NCBI GenBank assembly: GCA_002343325.1
Contig: DDSG01000023.1
Span: 22,439-86,438, forward strand
Reading direction: 5' to 3'
Length of the DNA: 64,000 nt
Source: Phycisphaerales bacterium UBA2396
GTDB lineage: Bacteria; Planctomycetota; Phycisphaerae; Phycisphaerales; UBA1924
In this document: in pieces, positions 47,790-56,026 of the stretch
How positions within the stretch are numbered: position 1 is the first letter of the stretch
Layout of the letters: the number at the start of each line of letters is the position of its first letter
The notes under the pieces: generated by a model
Told to the model about the DNA's origin: nothing
Database searches by the model: none
The model's input: the letters and a program-made list of their open reading frames with translations, nothing else
Position numbers and translations under genes: made by a program

Positions 47790-49127
47790 TCAGGGACGCT
47801 GCTGGGGCTGCGTCTTGGCCGAGCCGGGCCCGGTGGTGATAAGCAGTTCGAGGAGCTGATTCTCGAGCGAGTCCTGCGCACGGCGGGCATTGAGCAGCGA
47901 CTCGCGGAGTGACTCGACCATCGCGCGGATCTGATCGGGATCAACCTGACGATCGGTCGCGGTGACCGATTCGAGGCTCTCGGCCATCGAGCGGAGGTCG
48001 CCGACCGCCTGGGCGTACGCGCGGGCGGAGTCGTAGACGAGCTGCTCACGCAGCTCCTTGGTGGTGGGGCGCTGCAGAATGCGCCAGGGCTGCGCGACGA
48101 TCTCGTCGATCCCGAGTCGAAGGCTATCCGCGGCCTGCCTGCCGCTGACGAGCGTGCGCCGAACATTGGGGAGCTCGGCGGCGAGCGTCGAGGTGATCTT
48201 CCGGGCGTCCTGACTGACGGCCCGGAGGTCTTCGGCGATCTCGGGGGCCTTTCTCGCCGTTTCGAGAACGAATCCCAGCGTGTCGCCGGCGAGCCCCGAC
48301 GCGAGCTGATCGACCGCGCGGAACGTGCTGTCGATGTGTTCCTGGTTGCGGTCGAGCGTGGCCTGGACCGTATCAACGACCTTCGTGGCACGGTCGATGC
48401 CGCCTTCAACCTTGGTGAGAATCGGATCAAGCCGCTCAGCGCCGGTGGTGATCGTCGCGAGAATGTCCTCGAGGTTCTTCGACCAGACGGGGAGCCGGGT
48501 CGCGAAATCATCGATGGCGTCGGCGGCGGTGTTGATGGCTGTGCCGATGCGCTCGGAATTGCCCGAAACGAGCTTCTTGGTGTCCGCGACGGCGGAGCTG
48601 GCGTCGGTCAGGATCTGCTGAACTTGCCTGACCTGCTCGGGTCCGAACCCGGCCTGCGCAAGGAAGGCGGGGGGCGCGAGCGAGCCGGCGAGAACATCGC
48701 CGTCGTCAACCTGAGGGCCGGCGCCGATGGTCGTGGCAAGCGTGGCGGGGTCCCCCGCGCTGGTGATGTTTAGGGTGCTGATCGTGCCGAGCAGGGGCTT
48801 GTCGATCGTGATCGAGGCGTTGTCGAAGAGGACGAGATCGGATCGCATCTGGACGACCACGAGGATGCTGGAAGGAACTTGCCCGTCGCGATACTCAAAG
48901 TCGATGGACTGAACGCGGCCGACCTGCTGGCCTCCGAGCTGGACCGCGGAACCGGCCTTGAGCCCGGCGGTGCCGTCGGACAGGGAAAAACGAACAGTGA
49001 AGGTCTTGTTCCAGCCGAGCGGAGCACCCCCGGCGAACACGAAGCTGAGTGTCACTGTTCCCGCGAGCCCGGTGAGAAGAAAGAGGCCCGCGAGCCAGTT
49101 GTACTTGTGGTTCACCCAGGAGGACAT
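47790..49127 (-). CDS. MlaD-family MCE-domain protein
   Basis: 445 aa. An N-terminal TM helix (about 12-33) precedes an MCE/MlaD domain (about 38-115, LKAGSAVQLGGQQVGRVQSI). The rest is a long helical, coiled-coil-rich tail with Ala/Asp repeats. MCE proteins form periplasmic rings or tubes that carry lipids between membranes. The usual MlaE permease and MlaF ATPase partners are not in the window; instead it lies between a CPBP protease and a lipase-like gene on the same strand. Confidence 0.87.
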   Translation of the reverse strand: MSSWVNHKYNWLAGLFLLTGLAGTVTLSFVFAGGAPLGWNKTFTVRFSLSDGTAGLKAGSAVQLGGQQVGRVQSIDFEYRDGQVPSSILVVVQMRSDLVLFDNASITIDKPLLGTISTLNITSAGDPATLATTIGAGPQVDDGDVLAGSLAPPAFLAQAGFGPEQVRQVQQILTDASSAVADTKKLVSGNSERIGTAINTAADAIDDFATRLPVWSKNLEDILATITTGAERLDPILTKVEGGIDRATKVVDTVQATLDRNQEHIDSTFRAVDQLASGLAGDTLGFVLETARKAPEIAEDLRAVSQDARKITSTLAAELPNVRRTLVSGRQAADSLRLGIDEIVAQPWRILQRPTTKELREQLVYDSARAYAQAVGDLRSMAESLESVTATDRQVDPDQIRAMVESLRESLLNARRAQDSLENQLLELLITTGPGSAKTQPQQRP

Positions 49128-49151
49128 GCGGGGAAGGATATCGCCGCGGGG

Positions 49152-50129
49152 CTAGTGAAGCAGCACGGCCAGGGCGATGTTCAAAACGTTAAAGGCTGCG
49201 TGCATGACCACGACAGGGGCGGCACGTCCCGTGCGTGCGTACACCACCCCCAACGACACACCGAGAACCAGCAAGGGGGGGACGGCGTGCCACGGGACGG
49301 TCTGGCCGGCGGTGTGGACTAGAGCGAACAAGCCGGCCGAAACCAGCACCGCGACCCAGTGCATGCCCGTGGCTCTGGCAATGGAGCCCTGCAGACAGAC
49401 ACGGAAAATGACCTCTTCGACCAGCGGTGCGCCCAACACGGCACAGGCCATCAGGACGATCGCCCAGACGTCGGCGGGATTGTCGACGATGGACTCCAAG
49501 GTCTTGTGGGCGATAGGGTCGGGCGGGGCCCCCTCGACCATGGTTGCGAGGGTGTTGGAAAGCCACGATGCCGCGGCGATCACCGGGTAGGTGATGACCA
49601 GGGCGAGAAATCCGAGCCAGGGATCGCGTGGCGTCAGGTCTTTGCGGAGCGTGCCGCCGCCCATGAGCATCAGGACGGCGAGGGCGGCCGCGGACCCGGC
49701 GAGGCTGGCGCCCAACAGCACCACCCCCTGCCCCTTGGTGGTCAGCATGCTGACATCGCGGGGCCAGGGGAGCATGGAGTAGGCGAGGGCACCGCCCATG
49801 CCGCCCGCGAGGTAGATCAGCAGCCCCGCGACAAGGATGGCCGCGGGGTTCTGGTTTGAGAGTTTCGCGGGCTTGTTGCGGGCGAAAGAGCCCGGGCGGA
49901 TGACATCGGAGAACCAGAGCATCGCGAGCACGATCGGGGCCGAGAGGGCCGCGAGGACGTTGGCCCACGCGGGAATGTCCCACCGTTCCGCGATCGCCGG
50001 AAGGTCTGGGGGGGTCGGAACAGCACCCGCTTCTGGTGGAATCAGGTCCTGAGCGAGGGCCGGGCTTCCAATGGCCGTGGACGCAACAATGCAGGCGAAG
50101 ACGAGGAGGGTCGCGTTGAGGCAGGGCAC
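49152..50129 (-). CDS. CPBP-family intramembrane metalloprotease
   Basis: 325 aa from the GTG at 50129. Multi-pass membrane protein with the CAAX protease/bacteriocin-processing motifs: LVEEVIFRVCLQG (EExxxR), LFALVHTAGQ (FxxxH) and VVVMHAAFNVLNIAL (HxxxN). The first ~25 residues look like a signal or TM segment ending in SPALA. Its start region overlaps the divergent trpC start by 14 bases. No ribosome-binding site is clear, so the start is uncertain. The MlaD gene follows after 24 bases. Confidence 0.85.
   Translation of the reverse strand: MPCLNATLLVFACIVASTAIGSPALAQDLIPPEAGAVPTPPDLPAIAERWDIPAWANVLAALSAPIVLAMLWFSDVIRPGSFARNKPAKLSNQNPAAILVAGLLIYLAGGMGGALAYSMLPWPRDVSMLTTKGQGVVLLGASLAGSAAALAVLMLMGGGTLRKDLTPRDPWLGFLALVITYPVIAAASWLSNTLATMVEGAPPDPIAHKTLESIVDNPADVWAIVLMACAVLGAPLVEEVIFRVCLQGSIARATGMHWVAVLVSAGLFALVHTAGQTVPWHAVPPLLVLGVSLGVVYARTGRAAPVVVMHAAFNVLNIALAVLLH
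50104..50109 (+). promoter_or_regulatory. Shine-Dalgarno AGGAGG that supports a TTG start for trpC
   Basis: A full AGGAGG lies six bases before TTG at 50116. Upstream ATGs at 50071 and 50089 lack comparable sites, so this sequence decides the start. Confidence 0.7.
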
Positions 50130-50937
50130 GCTGGAGACGATCGTGGAGCACGTGCGCGGCGTGGTGGCCGCGGCGAAGCGTGAGCGGCCCGAGGGGGACG
50201 TTCGGCGAGCGGCGCGGGACGCCGAGCGGTGCCGCGCGTGGGCATCGGCGCTGGTGGGGCATCCCGGGTTCAGTGTGATCGCGGAGGTCAAGCGGCAGAG
50301 CCCCTCGGCCGGGCTGATCCGCCCGGAGTATGCGGGCCCCGGGTTCCGGCCCGAAGCCTTCGCCGGACGGTATCACGCGGGCGGGGCGCGGGCGATCAGT
50401 TGCCTCACCGAGGGGCGGTTCTTCGGCGGCGACCTGTCGTTCATCGCGCGAATCCGCCGGGAAGTGCCCTTGCCGGTGCTCCGCAAGGACTTTCTGATCG
50501 ACGAGTACCAGGTCTTTGAGGCACGGGCGGCCGGCGCGGACGCGGTGCTGCTGATCGCCGAGTGCCTGGATGACGCGAGGCTCGTCGGGCTGACGGACAT
50601 TGCACTGGGGCTTGGGATGGGCGTCTTGGCGGAGATTCACGGCGAAGAGCACCTGGCGAGGGTGCTGCCGCTCGCCTCGCGCGGGAATGTCCTGCTGGGG
50701 ATCAATAACCGAGACCTCGCCACGATGAAGGTCGATACTGGACACACGGTGCGGCTCGCGTCATCCGTGCCCGACCGTTCGGTTCTTGTCAGTGAGTCCG
50801 GGCTCAAGACCGAGGCGGATCTGGACGTTCTGGTTCGTGCGGGTGTCGGAATTGGTTTGATCGGCGAACATCTGATGCGGGAGGATGATCCCGGAGCGGC
50901 GCTGGCGCGCTTGCTGGGGAGACATCGGGGCGGATGA
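50116..50937 (+). CDS. trpC: Indole-3-glycerol-phosphate synthase
   Basis: 273 aa from TTG 50116, a length close to the family norm. It closes the indole ring in tryptophan synthesis. Signature segments: VIAEVKRQSPSAGLI (catalytic Lys), VLRKDFLIDEYQVFEARAAGADAVLLI with catalytic Lys/Asp/Glu residues, LGINNRDLATMKVD, and LVSESGL. It stands apart from other trp genes. The start overlaps the divergent CPBP gene, so the two promoters and 5' ends are interleaved. Confidence 0.95.
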   Translation: MRQGTLETIVEHVRGVVAAAKRERPEGDVRRAARDAERCRAWASALVGHPGFSVIAEVKRQSPSAGLIRPEYAGPGFRPEAFAGRYHAGGARAISCLTEGRFFGGDLSFIARIRREVPLPVLRKDFLIDEYQVFEARAAGADAVLLIAECLDDARLVGLTDIALGLGMGVLAEIHGEEHLARVLPLASRGNVLLGINNRDLATMKVDTGHTVRLASSVPDRSVLVSESGLKTEADLDVLVRAGVGIGLIGEHLMREDDPGAALARLLGRHRGG

Positions 50938-50975
50938 ATCCGTGCGGAGCGATCTGGCCCCAAGGAGCAACGGCG

Positions 50976-52544
50976 ATGCGAAGCAAGAGCAAGGGCGTGT
51001 CGGCACTGTGGATCCTGGCGGTCGTGGGGTTCGCTTCTCCGGCGCTCGCCCAGTCCATCGCCGAACCAACCAAAGTTGGCGATGAGACGCCCAGGCCCCA
51101 GCCCGCGGCGGCACCCTCTCGCGAAGTTGAACCCGAGGCCCAGCAGCGGCTCGACGAGATGGTCGACGCGTTCAAAAACGCCTCGGGCGTTCGATTCACA
51201 GCCGCGTTCAGCGTCGAGGGGTATGCCAAGGACATGATCGGCGGCGTGGAAGCCAAGGTCGTCGCTCGGCGGGAGGGGTCCGCCTGGGAGTTTCGCCTGA
51301 CCGGCAAGGGACGACGCACGCCCAAGAACCCGGAACAGGAATTCGACATCCTCTACAGCGGGGGCAACGCGCAGTGGCTCGACCATGAGGCGAAGAAACT
51401 GCTCAACAAGCCCGCTTCTCAGGCACGGGGCAAATCGCTCGATACGGCCGGGGTCACCAACCTGCGATCGGTGAACGATCTCTTCGCTGCCAAGCCGCTG
51501 GCGAAAGAGATGGAGGCGCGGAAGATCTCGATGAAGGAGTCAGAGACGGTCGGCGGGGTGGAATGCGACGTGCTGCACTTTGAGACGGGTTCGGCGTCGG
51601 GAGACATGACGCTGTGGATCGGCAAGGCGGACCACTGGCCGCGGAAGATCACACGGGAGAATCGCAGTTCTGAGCGGCGGTCGACGATGGTGCTGGAGTT
51701 CAAGGATGTGGTCGTCGGTCAGTCGGTCAGTGCCGAGGAGATGAAGATCGCCCTGCCCGAGGGGTACACGAGGGAAGAATCGGCGGCAACCAAGCCCGCG
51801 ACGCCCCCCGCGGGTTCGGGGACGCCGACCGCGGTGCCAACGGCCAAACCGGTCACACCCGCGGACCAGAATGCGCCGAGCACACCGATTGTGATGGATG
51901 ATGGGAGGGTGATTCTGCCGGGCAACACTGTGCCCCCCCCGGTCAATCCCGGGACGCCCGTGCTGATCGACCCGTCGGCCGAGTCTCCGCCCTCTGAACC
52001 CGAGAGTTCGGGAGAACGTGCGCCCGCGACGCCCGCCCCTGCGGCGGAATCGGCGCATGCCGAGATCCACACGCTCCCGGAGTTTGAACTTCGCGACGCG
52101 AAAGGGAACACGGTCACCGCTGCCTCGCTGCGGGGATCGCACGTGGTGCTGATTTTCGGCGGCTCGTGGTCGATGTCGACGCGGAAACTCGCGCCCGAAC
52201 TCCAGTCGTTGTGCGATCGCTACGCGGGCAAGGCGAAGTTTGTCGCGGTCGCCGTCCGCCAGAAGAGCAACGACGAGATCGCCCGACTCTTCGAGGCTGC
52301 GCCGGGCGTCACGCTGGCGCTCGGGGGCGACAAGCTCGCCGAGGACCTGCGGATCGCGGCGTTCCCCGGCGTGATTGTGGTCAGGCCCGACGGGGAGTTC
52401 CTGCTCAGGGCGAAGACGACGCGGGCGGCCGATCTTGTCTCGGAGATCAAGGGCGCACTGGACGCGGCGATGGGCATGACCCCCGAGCCGACAGAACCGG
52501 AGGCCGGCACCGAGACCGGCAGCGGCACGATCTCTGACCGCTGA
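50976..52544 (+). CDS. Exported LolA-like domain fused to a cysteine-less thioredoxin-like domain
   Basis: 522 aa. AAGGAG lies eight bases before the ATG at 50976. A signal peptide (cleavage after ALA, about residue 25) leads to a LolA-like/DUF2092-type domain (about 55-265; an open beta-barrel fold that typically carries lipid or measures substrate). A Pro/Thr/Ala-rich linker (270-360) follows. Residues about 365-495 form a thioredoxin-like domain (VVLIFGGSWSMSTRKLAPEL), but the CxxC positions are Ser399 and Thr402, so redox chemistry is unlikely. The cis-Pro loop (FPGV) is kept. It is probably periplasmic. It follows trpC after 38 bases but need not be related in function. Confidence 0.82.
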   Translation: MRSKSKGVSALWILAVVGFASPALAQSIAEPTKVGDETPRPQPAAAPSREVEPEAQQRLDEMVDAFKNASGVRFTAAFSVEGYAKDMIGGVEAKVVARREGSAWEFRLTGKGRRTPKNPEQEFDILYSGGNAQWLDHEAKKLLNKPASQARGKSLDTAGVTNLRSVNDLFAAKPLAKEMEARKISMKESETVGGVECDVLHFETGSASGDMTLWIGKADHWPRKITRENRSSERRSTMVLEFKDVVVGQSVSAEEMKIALPEGYTREESAATKPATPPAGSGTPTAVPTAKPVTPADQNAPSTPIVMDDGRVILPGNTVPPPVNPGTPVLIDPSAESPPSEPESSGERAPATPAPAAESAHAEIHTLPEFELRDAKGNTVTAASLRGSHVVLIFGGSWSMSTRKLAPELQSLCDRYAGKAKFVAVAVRQKSNDEIARLFEAAPGVTLALGGDKLAEDLRIAAFPGVIVVRPDGEFLLRAKTTRAADLVSEIKGALDAAMGMTPEPTEPEAGTETGSGTISDR

Positions 52545-52562
52545 ATACAGCCGAGAGACAGG

Positions 52563-54185
52563 TCACTCGGCAGGGTCTGACAGCAGTCGAACAACCGGAT
52601 AAGGCCGATCGGCCGCCGGCTCACCCTGAATCGCCGGATCGAAGAAGTTCCACGTCGCCAGGCCGTCCTCACTCCCGGGTTCCAGGAGGTACACCACCAG
52701 ATGCCCGAGTGGCTGGGCTGTGCTGACGATCCACGTGCCCGCGGGGAGCGTGACAGAGCCTCGGGACGTGTCGGCATCGATGGCGATGGGAATGCGTCCT
52801 TGGAACGGGCGGGAGGCGGGCTTGGCCGAACGGATCAGAAAAGTCTCTGCATCGACGGTGGTTTCGGCGGTCGTCTGACGCATGGCGATGCCGTGCGCTC
52901 GCAGGGCGTCGATGACGCCGCCCGGGTCCCGGAGGATCGCATAGGCCCGGGGACGACGGACGGTCCGCTCGGGAATGAAGAGGTCCCAGAGTTCGACGCG
53001 AACGTCCTTGGGTTCGCCGGTGGACACGGAGCGTCCGCTTCGCACTTCCTCGACGAACCCCAGGATCGTGGCACCGCCGGGACGAGCCTGAGCCTTGCTC
53101 CGAATGGCGACCTGATCCGCGGCGGCCTTGCCGAGTCGCACGGCCCGCTCGTCGGCCTCGCGTGTGATCCGGATGAGATCCTCCCGCTGTGCGACTGCCG
53201 TGTCGAGAATTGCGCGGAAGAACGCCAACTGACCGAGCACCCGATCCCGGTACGTGGCGTACGAGTAGCTCTCGGTCAGCACGCTCAGCCGTCCGCGCAG
53301 ACCAATGTACGTTGTTCCGAATCTCGCCTCGGCGGGAAAGGTCTCCCAGCGTGTCTGTCCGCGATCGGCGTCGCCGAAGGCGCCCTCGAAGTTGCCATAC
53401 CAGAAGGAGTGATGACCGGTGCGTTCGTGAAAGAGCCTCGCGACCTCGGGCATGAAGCGCTCGCGTGACAGCGCGATGATCGATTCGTCCCCCGCGGGCG
53501 ACTTCGGGCCGGCGTAGGTCATGAGGTATCGGTGGTTGCTGCCGTTGGTCGTGTGCCCGTCGGCGATGACGAGGGGGTCCCAGCGATTCATGAAATCGAT
53601 GAGGGCGCGCGTTTCGGGAGCGGCGACCTTGATGAAGTCGCGGTTGAGATCGAGCCCCTGCGCGTTCTCGCGCACGCCGCACCCCTGCTCGGGCCCGACC
53701 TGCCCGGGGCGGTGCACCGCGGTGGGGCCGACGCGTTCGTTCCCATCCGCGTTGTAGATCGGTGCGATGGCGACCACCAGCGATCTGACGATCGGATCCC
53801 CCTCGACGAGCTGTCTCGCGAGGATGCCCAGCGCCTCCTTCGCGTCGCACTCGCCCGCGTGGATGTTCCCAAAGAGAAGCACCGTGGGCCTGCCGTTGGA
53901 CGCGGCGAGCCGGGCTTCCTCGGCGGAGCCAACCGGCGGATCGGCGATCACCAGCACCGGAATGTCGCGCCCTTCATGCGTCGTGCCCATGCGCACGCGG
54001 CGGGCAATCGGGTATCTCGCGGCGATCGCGTCGAGCTGGGCGACCACGTCCGCGTGGGACGAGGTCGCGCGATAGCCCGACCTTTCCGCGATCGTCAGCA
54101 ACTCGGAAGCAACCGGCGCGGGCGGGTCCGGCATCGCCGGGGGGCTTGCCACAACAAACCACGCAGCGAGCATCGTCACGATCAC
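52563..54185 (-). CDS. Secreted M14-family zinc carboxypeptidase
   Basis: 540 aa. The start is GTG, with a full GGAGG-type Shine-Dalgarno (see the separate entry). A signal peptide covers about residues 1-17. The peptidase domain has NIHAGECDAKE (zinc ligands His and Glu), a NGSNHR/DLNRDF region and a downstream His/Glu pattern typical of M14. It probably removes C-terminal residues from peptides outside the cytoplasm. The ~170-residue C-terminal part has no recognised motif and may be a substrate-binding beta domain. It follows the membrane-protein gene after 23 bases on the same strand. Confidence 0.9.
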   Translation of the reverse strand: MIVTMLAAWFVVASPPAMPDPPAPVASELLTIAERSGYRATSSHADVVAQLDAIAARYPIARRVRMGTTHEGRDIPVLVIADPPVGSAEEARLAASNGRPTVLLFGNIHAGECDAKEALGILARQLVEGDPIVRSLVVAIAPIYNADGNERVGPTAVHRPGQVGPEQGCGVRENAQGLDLNRDFIKVAAPETRALIDFMNRWDPLVIADGHTTNGSNHRYLMTYAGPKSPAGDESIIALSRERFMPEVARLFHERTGHHSFWYGNFEGAFGDADRGQTRWETFPAEARFGTTYIGLRGRLSVLTESYSYATYRDRVLGQLAFFRAILDTAVAQREDLIRITREADERAVRLGKAAADQVAIRSKAQARPGGATILGFVEEVRSGRSVSTGEPKDVRVELWDLFIPERTVRRPRAYAILRDPGGVIDALRAHGIAMRQTTAETTVDAETFLIRSAKPASRPFQGRIPIAIDADTSRGSVTLPAGTWIVSTAQPLGHLVVYLLEPGSEDGLATWNFFDPAIQGEPAADRPYPVVRLLSDPAE

Positions 54186-54190
54186 GCATC

Positions 54191-54196
54191 ACCTCC
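54191..54196 (-). promoter_or_regulatory. Strong Shine-Dalgarno for the GTG start of the M14 peptidase
   Basis: On the minus strand GGAGGT lies five bases before GTG at 54185, favouring that codon over the ATG four codons downstream. Confidence 0.75.
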
Positions 54197-54208
54197 GGTG
54201 AAGATCGT

Positions 54209-55102
54209 CTAGTACGCAGCGTCGTACGGGCTGTCGGCTGATTCGGGGCGATTCATCGCGACGAGAATCACCGCGGCCCCGATCATCGCGAGCGCGACGC
54301 CCGCCTGCAGCCCGAAAGTCACGCTGATGCGCTTGGGCACGCCCGGCAGCCTCGCGGCCGCGACGGAAACGGGAGCGAGCACGCCCAGGATCGCGGCGGA
54401 AAGAGGCATTTCCGTGTAGAACGCGGCATAGGACCAGAGCGTGCCGTGGAGCAGCCCGAACAGAACAGGAAACCCAAAGTGCAACGTCCAGGGCCGGCGG
54501 ACCATCGCCGCGAGCCACAGCGGAAGCAGCCCGAGTCCCACAAGACTCTCGAGCTGCGCGAACTTGGCCGACCCAGCGAGGACGTAGCAGGCGATCGTGC
54601 CGGCGGTCACGATGCCCAGCGCGAAGATTGATCCGCCGTGCGGAGCGGCACGCGTGCCCGAGCGGACCAGCACGGCGGGCACCACCAGAGCGGCCATCAC
54701 GCCCGCGAACCAAAGCAGACGCGTCGAGCCTTCCCCCCAACGCCTCGACGCCGAGGCCAGCGGCCCCTGCGTGATCACGTAGGCCAGCGCGACCATGCCG
54801 ATCGATACCAGCAGGGCGGACCACCAACGCGAAGGCAGCACGGCGTCGAGCAACGCGAGGACCACCGCGGCCAACGCGATGGAGAGGAGCCACTCCTCGG
54901 CGGAGACCGGCGGGAACTCGGGCCAGCGCCCGATGATCGGCACGACACCGGCGAGGAACGCAGCGCCGAGCGCCGCGACGGCGGCCCAGGCCCGGGGTGG
55001 GCCCGCGATCGGATCGCGCGCCCGCAAAAACTCGATCGCCACCGGCACGCAAGCGAGCAGCAGCGGCACGATCACGGACAGCAAGAGAAAGGCGATGGGC
55101 AC
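54209..55102 (-). CDS. Multi-pass membrane protein of unknown function
   Basis: 297 aa with about nine hydrophobic helices and few charged loops. The start is GTG with GGAG nine bases upstream. The sequence opens IAFLLLSVIVPLLLACVP and ends in SPYDAAY. No motif or family was recognised. It lies just upstream of the M14 peptidase on the same strand. An overlapping frame (54189-55112) on the same strand is Arg-rich and was rejected as a shadow. Confidence 0.7.
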   Translation of the reverse strand: MPIAFLLLSVIVPLLLACVPVAIEFLRARDPIAGPPRAWAAVAALGAAFLAGVVPIIGRWPEFPPVSAEEWLLSIALAAVVLALLDAVLPSRWWSALLVSIGMVALAYVITQGPLASASRRWGEGSTRLLWFAGVMAALVVPAVLVRSGTRAAPHGGSIFALGIVTAGTIACYVLAGSAKFAQLESLVGLGLLPLWLAAMVRRPWTLHFGFPVLFGLLHGTLWSYAAFYTEMPLSAAILGVLAPVSVAAARLPGVPKRISVTFGLQAGVALAMIGAAVILVAMNRPESADSPYDAAY

Positions 55103-55189
55103 GGGGACGCACTCCGTGGCGCGGGCGCCCTGCCCGCTCGAAATCGGCTGAGCCCCTTTCGAGGCTCCGCCGCGTGAGAGCGTACCAGA

Positions 55190-55825
55190 TTACTTGCGGA
55201 CCGCCGCCAGGCCGGCCATGATCGTGACCTCGTCGCTCAGGCTGCCTTGGGCGACGCCGTAGGTCATCCCAAAGTCCGAACGCTTGATGGTGAAGGTCGC
55301 GTCCAGGCCGATGCGATAGCCGAACTGGGGCCCGGCGTCCTTCTCGCCCGTCCAGACGAGCGTCGCCGTCACGGGCTTGGTCTTGCCGAGCAGCGTCAGT
55401 TCGCCGGCCAGCTCAAAGGTCTTCTCGCCGGTCTTCTTCATGCCGGTCGACTTGAAGGTGATCTGGGGGAATTCCTTGGCGTTGAAGAAGTCGGGGTTGC
55501 GAAGGTGCTGGTCACGCTTCGCGTTGCCGCTCGAGATGCTCTCGGCATCGATGGCGATGGTAATCGTCGAGGCCTCGGGCTTGGCCGAATCCCAGTTCAC
55601 CGTGCCGGTCGTCTTTGCGAACGTGCCGTAGAAGTTGGACACGCCGGCGTGCTGGATCTTGAAGACGACGGCGGAGTGGACCGTGTCCACCTCGAACGCC
55701 GTTGCCGCAGCAACCTTCTCAGCCGGAGCCGCGGGCGCGGGCGCAAAGCCGACTGTCGCCGCCCCAATCCCCACCACCGCCACCACCGAAGCCGCACCGA
55801 GAATCGAGCACGCGAAGCACTTCAT
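55190..55825 (-). CDS. YceI-family periplasmic protein
   Basis: 211 aa. AGGAGG precedes the ATG at 55825. A signal peptide runs to about residue 30. The YceI lipocalin-like beta-barrel is clear: FEVDTVHSAVVFKIQHAGVSNFYGTF, RDQHLRNPDFFNAKEFPQI, ELTLLGKTKPVTATLVW. These proteins bind isoprenoid-like molecules in the periplasm; the ligand here is unknown. It ends 87 bases before the start of the next minus-strand gene. Confidence 0.93.
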   Translation of the reverse strand: MKCFACSILGAASVVAVVGIGAATVGFAPAPAAPAEKVAAATAFEVDTVHSAVVFKIQHAGVSNFYGTFAKTTGTVNWDSAKPEASTITIAIDAESISSGNAKRDQHLRNPDFFNAKEFPQITFKSTGMKKTGEKTFELAGELTLLGKTKPVTATLVWTGEKDAGPQFGYRIGLDATFTIKRSDFGMTYGVAQGSLSDEVTIMAGLAAVRK

Positions 55826-56026
55826 TTGACATGACCTCCTTGTTCGAACCCGGGGCCGCCCCGCGGGCGACCACCGGTGTGCCACGAGCCCGGCTCGCCG
55901 GGCCGCCCAGTGGCGGCGCTACGGCTCCAAACGCGTGCACGACGAATCAAAGGCCTATTCATTCGTTGAAACAAGTATCTGTACGCATCTTTCGACTGCG
56001 TTCACCCTTTCTGGTGGATTCCCGGG

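Noticed and set aside
54189..55112. 307-codon frame overlapping the membrane protein on the same strand
   Set aside because: Arg/Ala-rich out-of-frame shadow of the hydrophobic frame at 54209-55102.
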